A DNA stretch of 43,572 nucleotides, from contig JAFUOV010000008.1 of assembly GCA_017481745.1 (NCBI GenBank), forward strand, positions 1 through 43,572, written 5' to 3'. Positions 16,609-24,622 of the stretch are shown piece by piece. Within the stretch, counting starts at the first letter, position 1. Every line of letters starts with the position of its first letter. The notes below the pieces were generated by a model. It did no database searches, was not told the origin of the DNA, and saw only the letters and a list, made by a program, of their open reading frames with translations. Origin of the DNA: Bacteroidaceae bacterium. GTDB lineage: Bacteria; Bacteroidota; Bacteroidia; Bacteroidales; Barnesiellaceae_A. The position numbers and the translations under genes are program-made.

Positions 16609-17871
16609 CTATTCTGATAGCAGGGATTGGTATAGTGTAATGTATTGTTGAGCGACACTCTCTTCGCTGTATTCAGCCAACACCTTTTGGCGGGCAGCCT
16701 TGCTCATCGTGTCGTGGTTGTCGCTATGCAGTACCTTGGCAATGCCGGTTGCCATATCGGTGGCATCTTTATATCGGGCAACATATCCGTTTTGAGCATC
16801 AATCATTTCGGGAATACCACCTATCTCAAAACCCACGCATGGAGTTCCGCAAGCCATTGCTTCCATAATTGTGTTTGGCAGATTATCCTCGAGCGAAGGT
16901 GTAACGTATGTATCGACAGCACGATACATGCACCTGATTTTTTCAGGGTCGCTCACGTAGCCCAATGATGTGCATGGATAGGGCATGCTATCCAACGGCA
17001 TATTACCGGTGTTGCCAAAGACAACCAACTCGATACGGTCGTTCTGTTTGCCATATTGTTTGCGCAAGGTGTGTAGTGTTTCGATGAAATAATCTATGCC
17101 TTTGCGTTTGTCGGCTGCATTGACTGCCCCAAAAAGTATCAACAACTTGTCCTGAGGCAGATTGAGCGCTTGGCGAGCTGCTACCTTGTCGTCTGGACAG
17201 AAAAATGAGGTGTCAATGGGGTTGGGTATGTTGCGCACAGTGTCGGAGGGCTTTATCAGCGCGCTCTTTGCTGCCAACTTGCGTAGCCATGCGCTGCACG
17301 TTACAAAATGGATGGGTACAGTGTTGTAACAACTTCTTTTTTTGTTGAATGTGCGGTAAGCCAAGTCTTTCTTTTTGTGGCCGTTGAGAAACATGCAATT
17401 GCCGCACTCTTTGGCGTAATTGTTGCAGGTACAAGCATAGTGGCATATACCTGTAACCGCCCACATATCGTGCATAGTCCATACAACCGGCTTGCCCAAC
17501 GATAGGATGCGTTTCAGCCCATCAAGCGATAAAAAACCTTGATTGACCCAATGCAGATGTATTACATCGGCATCTCTAAGGGCTGGGTGTGATGCAATAT
17601 CAAGTCCGTCGGAAGCTGTCGAAACGGCAAAAAGATTGTTACGAGAAAATCCATTCTGCGCGAAGATGCCCAACCGCTCCCATAAAAACGCCCATTTATA
17701 GCGCAGACGTTTCCATGTCGAAGTGCAATATCCATCGACACTGTCGGTATCGGCAGTAGCCACAAGCATACGAGCCTCTACGCCGGCTTTACCCAAAGCC
17801 TGTGCCAGCCTGTTGCATGCAATCGCAGCACCACCACGCCGTTCGGAAGTATTGATAAGGACAACTTTCAT
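16609..17871 (-). CDS. Family 4 glycosyltransferase (420 aa)
   Basis: A GT-B fold glycosyltransferase. The N-terminal domain starts VVLINTSERRGGAAIACNRL, containing the glycine-rich acceptor loop. The C-terminal domain has the ILFGAVNAADKRKGIDYFIE and the EX7E-type motif in PSLEDNLPNTIMEAMACG, which binds the sugar nucleotide. A cysteine cluster occurs in the middle (CHYACTCNNYAKECGNC, about residues 142-158), found in a subset of GT4 proteins near capsule or O-antigen loci. It is the first of two glycosyltransferase genes on this strand. A TACTTTTG minus 7 element lies about 37 bases upstream. Confidence 0.9.
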   Translation of the reverse strand: MKVVLINTSERRGGAAIACNRLAQALGKAGVEARMLVATADTDSVDGYCTSTWKRLRYKWAFLWERLGIFAQNGFSRNNLFAVSTASDGLDIASHPALRDADVIHLHWVNQGFLSLDGLKRILSLGKPVVWTMHDMWAVTGICHYACTCNNYAKECGNCMFLNGHKKKDLAYRTFNKKRSCYNTVPIHFVTCSAWLRKLAAKSALIKPSDTVRNIPNPIDTSFFCPDDKVAARQALNLPQDKLLILFGAVNAADKRKGIDYFIETLHTLRKQYGKQNDRIELVVFGNTGNMPLDSMPYPCTSLGYVSDPEKIRCMYRAVDTYVTPSLEDNLPNTIMEAMACGTPCVGFEIGGIPEMIDAQNGYVARYKDATDMATGIAKVLHSDNHDTMSKAARQKVLAEYSEESVAQQYITLYQSLLSE

Positions 17872-17907
17872 ACCGAATGTATATTGACAATTCTCATTTC
17901 AATAGTA

Positions 17908-17915
17908 CAAAAGTA
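17908..17915 (-). promoter_or_regulatory. Candidate minus 7 element of the glycosyltransferase pair
   Basis: TACTTTTG on the minus strand between the PorT stop and the GT4 start. The minus 33 box is not evident. Confidence 0.4.
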
Positions 17916-17966
17916 CAAAAAAGCTATGAATAGATAGAGCCGTTATGGAAATATCTTGTAAGAAAA

Positions 17967-18701
17967 TTACTCAAAGTAGAATGTGAGAATAATCATGCTT
18001 GAGCGCATTTTCTTGATGGAGTTGGTGTATTTGATATCCAACGGGTCGGGAAGGTCGCGGTTGCGGTCGAGTGCATCGGTGATGCCTATGCAGAATTTTA
18101 TTTCGGGAACGAACTTGAAGTAGGGCAGATAGGTATCGCATCCGAAGGCAAATGTCAAGTAGCAGTCGAGTGGGTTCATCTTCAGGTACGAATTTTCTTG
18201 TTTTGCCACGTCGAGCGTACCCATGACACCCGCCGAAATATAGGGGCGGATATTGTCCCATCGCTTGGCGCTGAACTTGAGGTCGAGGGGTACTACTATA
18301 TAGTTCGATTTGATGTTTTGTGATATGATATCACCCGAGTGTTCCTCGCGGAATTTTACCACTTTGTTGCCAAAGTATATTCCTGGCGATAGGCGCAGGT
18401 TGAGGTGTGGGCACAGATAAAGGTCTGCCAACAGATTTACGCAAAATCCCGGAGAGAAAGAGGGTACTTCCATATACCAATTTTCGCCGTCGGGTGTGGT
18501 ATAGCCGTTGTGGGTAAATGTAAGGTCTTGTACGTGCATACCCACCGAGAAGCCAAAGTGTATGCGCTTATAGTCGGCAAAAGGCAGATTTTGTATCTTG
18601 CGACCTTGTCCACCGCCACCGGGTTGTGCCATTGCGGCGCAACAACTGACGATGACAAGCACTGCCACCAATATCTGTTTGATATTTCTGCATATTACCA
18701 T
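17967..18701 (-). CDS. porT: PorT-family outer-membrane beta-barrel protein (244 aa)
   Basis: An exported barrel protein: the signal peptide is followed by a Gly-rich patch (PGGGGQGRK) and then alternating strands such as IHFGFSVGMHVQDLTF and YIVVPLDLKFSAKRW, ending in an aromatic strand (SMIILTFYFE). The pattern and length agree with PorT, an outer-membrane component of the type IX secretion system in Porphyromonas. PorT-like proteins also occur in Bacteroidales without T9SS, so the system cannot be claimed from this gene alone. It starts at the ATG at 18699-18701 and has its own separate transcription after the meaB terminator. Confidence 0.75.
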   Translation of the reverse strand: MVICRNIKQILVAVLVIVSCCAAMAQPGGGGQGRKIQNLPFADYKRIHFGFSVGMHVQDLTFTHNGYTTPDGENWYMEVPSFSPGFCVNLLADLYLCPHLNLRLSPGIYFGNKVVKFREEHSGDIISQNIKSNYIVVPLDLKFSAKRWDNIRPYISAGVMGTLDVAKQENSYLKMNPLDCYLTFAFGCDTYLPYFKFVPEIKFCIGITDALDRNRDLPDPLDIKYTNSIKKMRSSMIILTFYFE

Positions 18702-18761
18702 ACTATGCTATAAACGATAAAAAAGGTGCTTTATTGTTTTGATGGGTGTAAATTGCGTGTA

Positions 18762-18802
18762 TAAAAAAGTTGTGCCCAAGATATTTCATTTGGGCACAAC
18801 TT
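18762..18802 (-). terminator. Rho-independent terminator after meaB
   Basis: A perfect 13-base-pair stem, 18767-18779 with 18790-18802 (arm AAGTTGTGCCCAA), and on the minus strand it is followed by a run of Ts. It separates meaB from porT. Confidence 0.9.
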
Positions 18803-18842
18803 CTTTTCTGCTATTGAAACTATTCCTATGGGAATATCTTGT

Positions 18843-19940
18843 TTACTCTCCTTTGTGGCTGAAGTAGTAATCGAGCACGTCGTGTGCTGCGGTGAACGAG
18901 CTTTGCATATTGGTGAGGATGCGATGCTCTTTCTCGTCGAGCATTTCGCGAATGATAGGATCGTTGTAGAAGTGATTGCGCAACTTCTCGTCGATGGTCT
19001 CGTACATCCAATATTTGGCTTGTTCTTGGCGTTTGTGCTCGAAATATCCGTTTTTGTGTACAAAGTCGAGATACTCGTATATCATATCCCACACCTCGGC
19101 GATACCCAATTCGTAGTAGCCCGAGTAGGTGAGTACTTTGGGCGACCATCCCGATGGGGGAAGGGGGAATAGGTGCAGTGCATTGCGGAATTGGGCTTGA
19201 GCCAACTGTGCACGCTCTATATTGTTACCATCGGCTTTGTTGATGACTATACCGTCTGCCATCTCCATGATACCGCGTTTGATGCCTTGTAACTCGTCGC
19301 CTGTGCCGGCAAGTTGTATGAGCAGGAAGAAGTCGACCATCGAGTGTACGGCGGTTTCGCTTTGACCCACGCCTACGGTTTCTACAAATATATTGTTGAA
19401 GCCGGCAGCCTCACATAGTACAATGGTTTCGCGTGTCTTGCGGGCTACACCACCCAACGAGCCTGCCGAGGGGCTGGGGCGGATGAAGGCATCGGGATGT
19501 ACCGATAGCTTCTCCATGCGAGTTTTGTCGCCCAATATACTACCCTTTGAGCGCTCGCTGCTGGGGTCGATGGCAAGAACGGCAAGTTTATTGCCCGGTT
19601 TTTTCAGTACATGCAGTCCGAAAGCATCAATAGATGTACTCTTACCTGCACCCGGTACACCGGTAATACCTATGCGCACCGACTGGCATGTGTGAGGCAA
19701 GCACTTCTCTATCACCTCTTGTGCCAATGTGCGGTGCTCATATAGGTTGCTCTCTACCAACGTTACGGCTTGGCTCAATAGCGAGAGGTCGCCTTTGAGT
19801 ATACCCTCGACATATTCGCCGGCAGTGTATAACTTGCGGCGGGCACGTTTCTTGAGGTATGGATTTATCGAAGGGGGTTGTTCTATTCCTTTGTTTACGG
19901 TAAGACCTGCGTAGAGGTCGTCATTCTCGGGATGTTCCAT
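18843..19940 (-). CDS. meaB: Methylmalonyl-CoA mutase-associated GTPase MeaB
   Basis: A G3E-family GTPase that protects and reloads adenosylcobalamin-dependent methylmalonyl-CoA mutase. It shows the P-loop GVPGAGKST (about residues 95-103), the AVLAIDPSSERSKGSILGDK block, the IFVETVGVGQSE switch and NKAD for guanine specificity. Its 365 residues match the extended MeaB/ArgK form, with a C-terminal dimerisation arm. Mutase genes are not in the window. It follows a DUF1573 gene by 33 bases and ends at its own terminator. Its function links to B12, as does the possible B12-type importer nearby, but the two are in different transcripts. Confidence 0.95.
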   Translation of the reverse strand: MEHPENDDLYAGLTVNKGIEQPPSINPYLKKRARRKLYTAGEYVEGILKGDLSLLSQAVTLVESNLYEHRTLAQEVIEKCLPHTCQSVRIGITGVPGAGKSTSIDAFGLHVLKKPGNKLAVLAIDPSSERSKGSILGDKTRMEKLSVHPDAFIRPSPSAGSLGGVARKTRETIVLCEAAGFNNIFVETVGVGQSETAVHSMVDFFLLIQLAGTGDELQGIKRGIMEMADGIVINKADGNNIERAQLAQAQFRNALHLFPLPPSGWSPKVLTYSGYYELGIAEVWDMIYEYLDFVHKNGYFEHKRQEQAKYWMYETIDEKLRNHFYNDPIIREMLDEKEHRILTNMQSSFTAAHDVLDYYFSHKGE

Positions 19941-19973
19941 ATGTGTGTTTTTGTTTGATTGTCGATATGTAGG

Positions 19974-21068
19974 TTATTGAAATTCGGCTGTTATGCGCAC
20001 TGCTTGCGACGAATTGCTTGGGTCGTTGCTGACGAGGTATATCTCGTTTGTCAGTGTATTTGAACGGGCGCGCATCGGGTCAACCTCGATAACGAGCAGG
20101 GTAGATTGTCCGGGCTTGATTTTGCCCTTCTTTACGTGTGCTTTGATAGCACTGTTCTCACAACGTACCTTGTGTATCTCAAGGGGTGTAAATCCGGCAT
20201 TGACTACATACAATTGGCGTTGAACTTTCTGTGTGCCTTTGATAACTTTGAAGTTTACTTCGCGACTGCCCACAACCAATATGGGGGCTTTTTCGCGTTG
20301 CTCGTCGGTATAGCTGTCAAAGTCTTCTTGCAATACGCCCGATATGGTGATAGTGTTGTATTGAGCCTCGGTGTCGGGTGTGATACCTACCGAGCCTTTT
20401 TCTATGTTAAATTCGTCGCGTCTGTAGCCCCAATCGTCAATGGCATCGGGGTTGTAAGTAATCTTGAGGATGCCACTTTGCCCTCTATCCAATATTGCGG
20501 GGATAAACTCGGCTGTAATATGTGCAGGGAGATTTTCTATCTGGGGCATAAGGCTCTCTCTGCCCACATTGGCTACCTCTATCGAGTCGGTAGTGATGCG
20601 CCCTTTCACAATCTTCTTGAGCGGAAAATGCAGCGATTTGAGCGCCAGGTCGCCTATGCGGTAGGCATATTGGGTATCCAAACGTTTTATGGTGCGCACT
20701 ACTTCGCCCATAATGCGTAGGATGGTGCGCTCGGGGTCGGTATTGGTGTGTACGTAGATGCTTTTGCTGAATTTGCCCGGACGTCCTGTCGGGTTGAATG
20801 TTATTCTTACAATGCCGGTACTATCGGGAGCTATGGGCTCTTGCGAGTATTCGGGGGCAGTGCAGCCACATGAGGTGCGCACGTTTGATATTATCAGAGG
20901 CTCGTTGCCGGTGTTGGTAAAGGTGAAGTCGTGTGTAACATTGCCATCAACCTCTTCGATTGCACCAAAGTCGTGTCGTTTCTCATCGAAGGTTATTGCC
21001 GGCTGGGCTACAACACCGGTTGTAGTCAATGCAAGTAGCCATACGTATATTGCGCGGATTGTCTTCAT
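19974..21068 (-). CDS. DUF1573 exported protein with three Ig-like domains (364 aa)
   Basis: A secreted protein with signal peptide MKTIRAIYVWLLALTTTGVVA. Residues about 25-125 are a DUF1573 domain (HDFTFTNTGNEPLIISNV, SCGCTAPEYS, VRITFNPTGRPGKF), an immunoglobulin-like beta sandwich with a conserved Cys-Gly-Cys. Two weaker, similar domains follow (about 150-250 and 265-364). The family is abundant in Bacteroidetes and the role is unknown. It is nine bases after a shorter single-domain paralogue and 33 bases before meaB, all one operon. Confidence 0.88.
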   Translation of the reverse strand: MKTIRAIYVWLLALTTTGVVAQPAITFDEKRHDFGAIEEVDGNVTHDFTFTNTGNEPLIISNVRTSCGCTAPEYSQEPIAPDSTGIVRITFNPTGRPGKFSKSIYVHTNTDPERTILRIMGEVVRTIKRLDTQYAYRIGDLALKSLHFPLKKIVKGRITTDSIEVANVGRESLMPQIENLPAHITAEFIPAILDRGQSGILKITYNPDAIDDWGYRRDEFNIEKGSVGITPDTEAQYNTITISGVLQEDFDSYTDEQREKAPILVVGSREVNFKVIKGTQKVQRQLYVVNAGFTPLEIHKVRCENSAIKAHVKKGKIKPGQSTLLVIEVDPMRARSNTLTNEIYLVSNDPSNSSQAVRITAEFQ

Positions 21069-21077
21069 ATAATGCTT

Positions 21078-21470
21078 TTATTGTTTTCGAGGCATTACCA
21101 TGCCTTTGATGTGTAGACGGGTTTTCTTCTTTTTGGCGTTTGATTTGACGATAATCTCTTTGGCAAACTCGCCGGGGTTGTTCTTGGGGTCGAAGGTTAT
21201 TGTAACCTTTCCTTGTGCTCCCGGGGCGATGGGCGCTTGCGGATAGTCGGCAACGGTGCAACCACAATTGGTTGTAACTTCAAAAATCACCAAAGCGGCA
21301 TCGCCTGTATTGGTAAACTGAAAATCGTGCGACACACGACCATCCTCCTCGGCAACGAGTGCAAAGTCGTGCATGGTGTTGTCAAATTTTATCTTGGCAC
21401 TCTCTCCACGAGCCGATAGGGCAGTGAGTAGCGTAGCGCATATCGTTATAAGAATTGATATTCTTCTCAT
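21078..21470 (-). CDS. DUF1573 exported protein, single domain (130 aa)
   Basis: A one-domain DUF1573 protein: signal peptide MRRISILITICATLLTALSA, then HDFQFTNTGDAALVIFEV, NCGCTVADYPQAPIAPG and VTITFDPKNNPGEFAKE, parallel to the first domain of the next gene. The frame is open to 21491, but the start at the ATG at 21468-21470 gives a clean signal peptide. The minus 7 box at 21489-21496 would also make the upstream start untranscribed. It is first in the DUF1573-DUF1573-meaB operon. No enzymatic motif is seen. Confidence 0.85.
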   Translation of the reverse strand: MRRISILITICATLLTALSARGESAKIKFDNTMHDFALVAEEDGRVSHDFQFTNTGDAALVIFEVTTNCGCTVADYPQAPIAPGAQGKVTITFDPKNNPGEFAKEIIVKSNAKKKKTRLHIKGMVMPRKQ

Positions 21471-21488
21471 ACAAAACATAGTTTTAGG

Positions 21489-21496
21489 CAAATTTA
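21489..21496 (-). promoter_or_regulatory. Promoter minus 7 element of the DUF1573-meaB operon
   Basis: TAAATTTG on the minus strand, with TGTG 19 bases further upstream as a partial minus 33 match (21516-21519). It leaves only a short leader before the ATG at 21470. Confidence 0.55.
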
Positions 21497-21667
21497 CAAC
21501 TTATTTTCTTAATAACACACTACAACCTTTGCTATATTTCATCATTTATGATGTTTAACAGTTTGTAAAAACTTCTGCGTTAAAAATAAATAATGTGCCG
21601 GTTTATCTCTCTGTTTCGCTATATTTATCGTACCTTTATAGCCGATTTTTTATAACACCATAGCATC

Positions 21668-22882
21668 ATGCGAAAAATAGGGCTTTTACTATTTGTTGTA
21701 TATTCATCATTACTGCGCCTTGCAGCTACTCCTGTCGGTCATGAAGCGGCTGATAGCATCGTGGCTGATACCTTGCGTATAAGCATTGTAACGTGTGATC
21801 CGGGTCCCGATGTATATCAAATCTTTGGGCATACGGCTATACGTGTGCAGCGCAGTGGCGTGGATGCTGTGGACTTGGCATTCAACTATGGTATATTCTC
21901 TTTCCAAACGGGCAATTTTATTTACAAGTTTGTAAAGGGAGAGACCGACTATCGGTTGGGCGTGTATGATTTTACCTACTTTATGCCCGACTATGTAATG
22001 CGTGGCTCGACGGTGGTAGAGCAGGAGTTGAACCTTACGCAACAGGAGAAACAGCAACTCTTCGACCGCCTGCTTGTCAATGCCATGCCCGAAAACAGGG
22101 TGTATCGTTACAACTTCTTGTTTGACAATTGTGCCACTCGTCCGCGCGTGTTGACAAAGGCTTCGTTGGGCGACTGCGGTGAGCATATTGTCTTTGCCGA
22201 GCCCTACTCGTCGGTGTCGTTTCGCGACATTATAAGGCACTATGGCAAGAACTATAGTTGGCTGTTGTTTGGTATAGACCTTGCTCTGGGGCACGACCTC
22301 GACAGAGCGGCTACGTGGGAAGAGCAGATGTTTATCCCCATCATTTTCCGCGATGCTTGTCGCGATGCTCGTATCGTCGATGCCGAGGGTGCTGAACGTC
22401 CCTTGGTGAAACAAGAGACATACTTGTACGAGTCGGATACGGTGGCAGTACTGCCTCCTACGCCTTGGTATATGACTCCTATGGCATGCACCTTGTTGCT
22501 ACTGCTTGTAGGTGCTGCGATAACATGGTGCGATATGCGCAAGAAGAGCGTGTCGCGTTGGTTCGATACGGTGCTCAACCTGTTGTTCTTTGTAATGGGT
22601 AGCATTATCTATTTCTTGGTGTTCTGTTCTGAACATCCTGCTACGACAATAAACATCAATGCATTGTGGCTTACACCATTGGCTATACTGCCTGTTTTTG
22701 TGCCGTATATGCGATGCCATGGTGTGATGCGCGTGTATCATATAGGCAACCTTGTGTTGCTGGCATTGTTTGCCATATTGGCTCTGTGTCGTGTGCAAGT
22801 TATCAATGTGGCTTTCATCCCATTGGTATTGCTATCGGCATTGCGCTCGTTCAATTATCTGAAATTTCTTAAAGCAAAATAA
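21668..22882 (+). CDS. Lnb N-terminal (DUF4105) domain membrane protein (404 aa)
   Basis: A membrane protein with a signal sequence, a periplasmic DUF4105/Lnb_N domain at about residues 35-240, and about four to five C-terminal transmembrane helices (from about 270). The domain has an NlpC/P60-like dyad: His in IFGHTAIRV and Cys in FDNCATRPR. In Gram-positive bacteria Lnb uses this domain to transfer an acyl chain within lipoproteins, yielding lyso-form lipoproteins. In Bacteroidetes the activity is untested. The downstream gene starts five bases later, so the two are coupled. The next unit is secA. Confidence 0.85.
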   Translation: MRKIGLLLFVVYSSLLRLAATPVGHEAADSIVADTLRISIVTCDPGPDVYQIFGHTAIRVQRSGVDAVDLAFNYGIFSFQTGNFIYKFVKGETDYRLGVYDFTYFMPDYVMRGSTVVEQELNLTQQEKQQLFDRLLVNAMPENRVYRYNFLFDNCATRPRVLTKASLGDCGEHIVFAEPYSSVSFRDIIRHYGKNYSWLLFGIDLALGHDLDRAATWEEQMFIPIIFRDACRDARIVDAEGAERPLVKQETYLYESDTVAVLPPTPWYMTPMACTLLLLLVGAAITWCDMRKKSVSRWFDTVLNLLFFVMGSIIYFLVFCSEHPATTININALWLTPLAILPVFVPYMRCHGVMRVYHIGNLVLLALFAILALCRVQVINVAFIPLVLLSALRSFNYLKFLKAK

Positions 22883-22887
22883 CACTC

Positions 22888-24468
22888 ATGAATAAGGTAA
22901 TAGCATCATTATTACTCTCATTGATAGTCGTTCCCGTTCAAGCCCAGACGGCTGCCGATGCACCACAATTGGTAGTAGGAATTACCGTCGACCAGCTGCG
23001 TAGCGACTATCTGTACGCCTTGCAACAACTCTTTGGCGAGAAGGGTTTCAATAGAATGTTGCGCGACGGAGTTGTATGTGATGAGGTGCTTTATGATTTC
23101 CCCTTGCTCGACCGGGCTATCTCGACCGCAGCCATATACACCGGAACTATTCCGCTATACAACGGTGTCGTTGCCGATGAAGTATTTGATGTAAAAACGC
23201 GCAAGAAACGCCATATTCTCTACGACGATAACTATATGGGCAATGCTACCGAAGATAACTTCTCGGCAACCGCCCTTCAGGTATCGACATTGAGCGATGA
23301 GGTGAAGATTGTGGGTAATGGATTGGGTCGTGTATATTCGGTTGCCCCCGATGCTACCACAGCAATACTTGCCGGAGGACATATTGCCAACAGCGCTCTG
23401 TGGGTAGACGACAAGACAGGACGTTGGGTAACGACAACCTATTATTTCGATGCTCCGGCGCACATTGTTCATCCCTACTATGAGCATACACCGGCGCAGT
23501 TGCTCGACAATACTTCTTGGGCTCCGCTATTGTCGGCAGAGCAGTATACGGCATTGCCCTATCAGATGCGCACCATACCTTTCAAGCACTCTTTCGCGCG
23601 TAATGATATAAACCGTTACAAGGTCTATAAAACCACTCCGCTTGCCAATGTGGGTGTTACCGATGTAGCTATCGACCTGCTGAAGAATGCTTCGTTGGGA
23701 CAGCGTGGGCAGCTTGATATGATAAATATCGGTTATACACTTGCACCCTATAAGAACGGTACGGTGCAAGAGTATGGGCTCGAATTGCAAGATGCATACG
23801 TGCGGTTGGATGCCGAGCTGGCGCGACTCTTTGAGGCTATTGATGCCACCGTAGGTATTGATAAGACTCTCTTCTTTATCACATCGACAGGATATTTTAC
23901 AGGCGAAGGTCGCGAGCCGTCGTTCTATAAGATACAATCGGGCGAGTTCTATCCCAAGCGCGCCGTTTCGTTGCTCAATATGTACCTGATGGCGTTGTAT
24001 GGCAATGGCGATTGGGTGATAGGCTTCAGTGATAATCAATTTTATCTCAATCGCACACTCATCAAAGACAAAGCTTTTGACCTTGAAGAGGTGCGCGACA
24101 AGGCAGCACAATTCCTTATGGATATGCAAGGCATACAAGATGTATATACCTTGCAACGTATCTTGTTGCGTAGTACCAACGAGAATACCGACCGCTTGCG
24201 CCGCGGACTATCGGCACAATACTCGGGTGATATATTTGTAGAGCTTGTGCCCGGTTGGGAAGTGGTGTATGAAGACCATGAGAACACCCGCGAATATATA
24301 CGCCACAATGCGGTAGCTACGCCGTTCATGCTGTTGGCTCCCAATATTCCGGCGCAAAAGATTGACTATCCGATAGATGTAACACAGATAGCCCCTACCG
24401 TAGCGCGTATTTTGCGCATACGCTCACCCAATGGCAGTACGGCGCGACCCATTCATATAGCCCGATAA
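22888..24468 (+). CDS. Alkaline-phosphatase-superfamily protein, apparently lacking catalytic residues (526 aa)
   Basis: An exported protein (signal peptide MNKVIASLLLSLIVVPVQAQ) of the PafA-like/type I phosphodiesterase fold. The start VVGITVDQLRSDYLYAL carries the first metal-ligand Asp, and AAIYTGTIPLYNGV aligns with the family's HASIYTG block. However, the Thr nucleophile of T-x-P-G-H is replaced (LLDRAIST). The usual STDYVGH becomes NIGYTLA, TADHG becomes TSTGY, and the last THVP becomes VATP. By this reading five or more active-site residues are missing. That suggests a non-catalytic, binding or structural role. It is paired tightly with the Lnb-domain gene. Confidence 0.8.
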   Translation: MNKVIASLLLSLIVVPVQAQTAADAPQLVVGITVDQLRSDYLYALQQLFGEKGFNRMLRDGVVCDEVLYDFPLLDRAISTAAIYTGTIPLYNGVVADEVFDVKTRKKRHILYDDNYMGNATEDNFSATALQVSTLSDEVKIVGNGLGRVYSVAPDATTAILAGGHIANSALWVDDKTGRWVTTTYYFDAPAHIVHPYYEHTPAQLLDNTSWAPLLSAEQYTALPYQMRTIPFKHSFARNDINRYKVYKTTPLANVGVTDVAIDLLKNASLGQRGQLDMINIGYTLAPYKNGTVQEYGLELQDAYVRLDAELARLFEAIDATVGIDKTLFFITSTGYFTGEGREPSFYKIQSGEFYPKRAVSLLNMYLMALYGNGDWVIGFSDNQFYLNRTLIKDKAFDLEEVRDKAAQFLMDMQGIQDVYTLQRILLRSTNENTDRLRRGLSAQYSGDIFVELVPGWEVVYEDHENTREYIRHNAVATPFMLLAPNIPAQKIDYPIDVTQIAPTVARILRIRSPNGSTARPIHIAR

Positions 24469-24532
24469 AAATATATCAGGGCAATATTGGAGGGAGAAGG
24501 ACTAAAATTTGTCGTATCTAATAGCCTATTTA

Positions 24533-24564
24533 TTAGGCACTGCCGAAAAAAATCACTACTTTTG
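24533..24564 (+). promoter_or_regulatory. Promoter of secA
   Basis: TTAG (24533-24536, one mismatch to TTTG), a 20-base spacer and TACTTTTG (24557-24564). Transcription would start near 24571, about 52 bases before the secA ATG. Confidence 0.7.
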
Positions 24565-24622
24565 CATCCGTTTTTGGGACAAAAATGCCCCTATTAATCA
24601 CGAAACAAATAAAATCATATAT

